A stretch of DNA of 64,000 nucleotides from Deuterostichococcus epilithicus. Taxonomy: Eukaryota; Chlorophyta; Trebouxiophyceae; Prasiolales; Stichococcaceae. Each line of letters opens with the position of its first letter. Within the stretch, counting starts at the first letter, position 1. The notes under the pieces are model-generated. The model had not been told where the DNA came from and did not search any database. It saw only the letters and a program-made list of their open reading frames with translations. The stretch covers positions 2,778,501 through 2,842,500 of the forward strand of contig JAVTLE010000005.1 of NCBI GenBank assembly GCA_033439295.1, in the 5' to 3' direction. Positions 61,125 to 64,000 of the stretch are shown here, piece after piece. The translations under genes were made by a program, and so were the position numbers.

Positions 61125-61449
61125 CGCATCAGGATTGCAGGTCCATTGAATGAGGCCCAGCTCACAGCCAAGTTTTGTGGCTTTGCCACAAAACGGTGGA
61201 ACGGACAAATCACAAGCGGCACGCGACGGTCAGGTTGCTGGTGCGGCAAGGCGCTGGCTTTTAGAAGGGTCTGCTGAGAGGTCTTGCAATAAGTTTGCAA
61301 TGCATCCGGATGTCATCTGCACTTTTGCAGTTTGCACTTTGAACGCGGACGGCTGTCTGACTGTCCACGTGAGCATGTCGTGCTGCTCTGCAAGCAGCCT
61401 TGTCACAAGTCAGCGTGAAGCGCATTGAAAACAGGCTGCTCTGCTTACG
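61125..61449. promoter_or_regulatory. Divergent promoter region, TCEANC2-like / MSP-domain gene
   Basis: About 325 bases between start codons pointing apart; likely a shared bidirectional promoter. No named motif seen. Confidence 0.4.
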
Positions 61450-63882
61450 ATGCGCGATGGCGCGCGTGCGCCGCGTGTCGCGACACCTTTGCAATTTGGC
61501 GCACTTCCGTCGGTCAAAGCAGCGGCCCGCATGGCACTTGCAGATCGCGGTGACCAGCTGCTAGGCATCATGACAGAAAGCTCGAGTATGCTGTCACTGT
61601 CGCCGGTGGAGCTGCGCTTCGAGCGTGCGCCTGGGCGGGGCGGCGGCGCCATCTTGAAATATACTTTGAGATTTGATGCGGTTCCATTCAATGCTTGTCG
61701 GTGCGCTGTAAGCATCAGAGGAGATGCAAACGCAGGCGTACTGCCAGGTGGTGACTTTGCAAAATCGCCTCAATGCGACCGTCGAGGCGACGCTGCGGGC
61801 GGGAAGCCCGGAGCGCTGGACGCTGTCGCCGACTAGTATATATAGTGCTGCGCCCGCGGCAGCGCGTAGACGTGCGCGTGCAACTGCGGGTGCTGCGCTT
61901 CGCGCAGCGGCGCAAGGCAGAGCAGCATGGGCAGCGTGATGTGTTTCACATCAAGGCGAGTCCCCATGCCGCCGATGTCAGATTAAGTGTTGCTATGCAT
62001 GACCTGTTCGATAGCCCGCCGCTTGTTGAATTGAAATGGGTGCTGACGAGGCCCAAGTCACCACTGGCACACGGTGGTCGGCCTTTACGGCCATGACGCC
62101 CTTTCACTGCCTCGCATGCGCCGCACTTCGAGCAGAAGTTTCACGCGACATTAATGTTGTACTTGCCTCCCTCCTGTTTTCTGTCACATTTATAAGGAGA
62201 CCGAGCGACTGGCCAGAGCCTTCGCTCTTGATCATCGTCACAGGCGGAGCTGGCAGCCGAAAAGGTGAACGGCGCCCGCGTCACGGCGGCGCTGGAGGCG
62301 GCGGTGCACAGGCTGCGGCACGCGGACGGCACGGAGCGGCGGCGCTGCGCCGAGCTGGCGGCCTGCCGCCAGGATCTGGCTGCGTCCCGCGCCGCACAGG
62401 TGGGACTGGCGGTTCCGGTACAGCTACCCTTTCGTGCTGCAGCTCTTTGCCCCCTCGCTGGCCCACCTCGAGAGGTCAGTCCTGGCGGTGAGAAAGTGGT
62501 ATCCAATACTCTCTGTGTGACCTTTGAGAAATGCGGTCAAAGGCACAGATCGGAACCGGCAGGAGCTCACCGGCAGCGTGGCTGTGGTTTGGTTGCGCAG
62601 GAGACGGCGGAAGCAGAGGCGGCGCGGTGGTGTGAGAAGACGGCCGAGCTGCGCACATCCCTGCATCAGAGCGCCGCCGCGCTGCAGCTGCAGATCGACG
62701 CTGAACAAGAGGCACGCCGGCAGGCGAGCGACACCGCTGCGGAGCTGCGGGCGGCACAGGCGCGGGCTGCCGCCCTGGAGGCAGACGTCAGCAGGTGACA
62801 AAGGAACATTTTCCTGCACTCTAGTTTCGTGCAGGTCGATGATGAAAGGCAGCAACCTGCAAGCTGCGATCACCAGATATTTCGTTGACCAGAACTGCAT
62901 GGCGTAGGGCAGTCTAGAAATCGCTGCCTATCCTGCGGTGCAGGGGGGGTGGCGAGGCGCTGGTGACAGCCCATGCGCTAAGCTCTGCGCAGTCAAGTCC
63001 ACACCAGGCTGCGAAGGCAGGCGCAGAGGTGGAGCGGCACGGCGCCCGCACGGCAGCGGCGGCGACCGCCGACGCGGCCACCGGCGCGCAGGGTCGCCTG
63101 CAGGCGCTCGCGCAGGCGCTTCGGGACGTAATGGCGCTGGCGCTGCGGTGCTGCGAAGCGCTGGGGTTCGCGGCCGCGCCGGTGGCGCCATCGACGCCCA
63201 CGCTCGACCGCTCGAGCGAGGTGCTTGGCCACGCTGCTCGATAGTCAGCTTCTGCAAGTGTGCTGCTTCGCAACGTTTCCACGCCGCTGACGTGAGATCA
63301 ATTGATATGCAACAGTCTGCCACAGGAATCTTGGCTTCGCTACCCGTGAGTTTCGGGACCTGACGTGCCTGTACACTTGACAGGCGGATGCTCGGCGGTG
63401 GCCCGAGAGCGTCGCTGCAGCAGCGGGCCTGTCGGCTGCCGAGGTGGCGGCGCTCTTCAGGCCGGGCCACAGCGCATCAAGTGTGGATGCCCACGCTGAT
63501 GGCACCAGCGCGTCGCTGCGGCAGCTGGCGCAGCTGCTGCAGCGGGTGTGCGAAGGCCTGCCTGCAGATCCTGCGGCAGGTGCGGCAGTTCACTCTGTTG
63601 GTGAGCTTGTACTCGGCCTTCTCATCCCCTATGCCCTTGCCATGTGAGCATGCTCTCTGCAGATTAGGGGATTTCATGTCCAAATTAGTATCTCCTGTGC
63701 CAGTAGCCTTCTCGCACAAGTGCTGCGCCAGAGGGGATCATTAGAGAGATGGACTGCGCACAGGTGTTGACGAGGGCTATGGCAGGCGCGGGCAGCTGGA
63801 GCAGTGCCTGGGAGATGTGCAGGAGCTGGTCCAGACATTGGACGCCAGAGTCGACAGTGGCATCGAACATGTGCTGCATTGA
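61450..63882 (+). CDS. MSP-domain coiled-coil protein
   Basis: Provisional exons: 61450 to about 61700, 61749 to about 61990 (with a frame break), 62244-62399, 62601-62794, 62982-63220, 63384-63600, 63764-63882; the last five join in phase. The N-terminal part looks like a major-sperm-protein (VAP-type) beta-sandwich: SMLSLSPVELRFERAPG, VTLQNRLNATVEATLRAG, then IVLRPRQRVDVRVQLRVLRF and GQRDVFHIKASP. The rest is long Ala/Glu/Arg-rich coiled coil (TAEAEAARWCEKTAELRTSL, RRQASDTAAELRAAQARAAA) and ends CLGDVQELVQTLDARVDSGI. MSP domains commonly bind FFAT-type peptides or polymerise at membranes and cilia; the role here is unknown. The start could also be the ATG at 61570. Between the second and third MSP strands the frame changes by one at a TA repeat (about 61836). 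Confidence 0.68.
61834..61845. repeat. (TA)n tract at an apparent frame break
   Basis: ACTAGTATATATAGTGCTG: the upstream MSP frame (WTLSPTS) and the downstream one (IVLRPRQRV) meet here but differ by one base. Two fewer TA units would join them as SPTSIVLRPRQ. Confidence 0.6.
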
Positions 63883-64000
63883 AGAAGACCAGCAATGTCT
63901 TTGCAGGGTCACCCTGTGTATACGTATTATGAGTGAGATTCGAGTTGCGAACCTGCCGGCAGCTGCGAACAACGACAGTGTGTTCCTGGCTAACGCCTAC
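63883..64000. other. Right window edge
   Basis: About 120 bases after the MSP gene stop; nothing recognisable. Confidence 0.4.

Overview
This window is nuclear DNA from a photosynthetic eukaryote, most likely a chlorophyte green alga of the trebouxiophyte (Chlorella/Coccomyxa-like) kind. The evidence is GC-rich, exon-dense sequence, many short spliceosomal introns with GTGCG/GTGAG donors and TGCAG|G acceptors, a plant-type thylakoid-lumen TPR protein, and a plant-type EDM2 family. I see no tRNA, rRNA, CRISPR array, retroelement or viral element. Gene models were built by hand by following protein-family similarity across splice sites with matching phase. Exon ends marked approximate are less certain.

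Layout, left to right: VPS18 N-terminus (-, cut by the window edge); prolyl 4-hydroxylase with ShK tail (+, 953-3595); methionine aminopeptidase 1 (-, 4042-7100); a UBL-UBA-UBA protein (+, 7578-12446); EDM2-like gene A (-, 12833-23038); phosphatidylglycerophosphate phosphatase (+, 24128-26486); EDM2-like gene B (-, about 26795-33414); ZC3H3-type CCCH protein (+, 34123-37346); Armadillo-repeat protein (+, 38125-41958); thylakoid-lumen TPR protein (+, about 42403-44989); DGAT2 (-, 45612 to about 48078); VPS29 (+, 48981-50319); EVI5-like TBC RabGAP (-, 50786 to about 57736); a small coiled-coil protein (+, 58485-59752); a TCEANC2-like TFIIS-N protein (-, 60261-61124); an MSP-domain coiled-coil protein (+, about 61450-63882). 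Genes alternate strand almost perfectly, giving a run of convergent and divergent pairs; only ZC3H3-ARM-TPR run in the same direction.

Most genes are conserved housekeeping functions: endosome/vacuole traffic (VPS18, VPS29, TBC), lipid synthesis (PGP phosphatase, DGAT2), N-terminal protein processing (MAP1), cell-wall or secretory hydroxylation (P4H), RNA handling (ZC3H3) and transcription elongation (TCEANC2-like). I see no operon-like logic linking them.

The most interesting system is the pair of EDM2-like genes. Each carries a PHD-finger cluster, a disordered linker and a methyltransferase-like domain with an NPPFG motif. They lie on the same strand with a phosphatase gene between them on the other strand. 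In land plants EDM2 is a chromatin reader tied to transposon silencing, immune-receptor expression and poly(A)-site choice. The two algal copies differ in their tails: copy A has gained a tract of FDGPP repeats and two CCHC zinc knuckles. Other points worth a second look are a (CAG)16 tract in an in-frame-open intron of the UBL-UBA gene, apparent duplicated exons in two introns, GC-AG introns, a large insertion inside the TBC domain, and a (TA)n frame break in the MSP domain.
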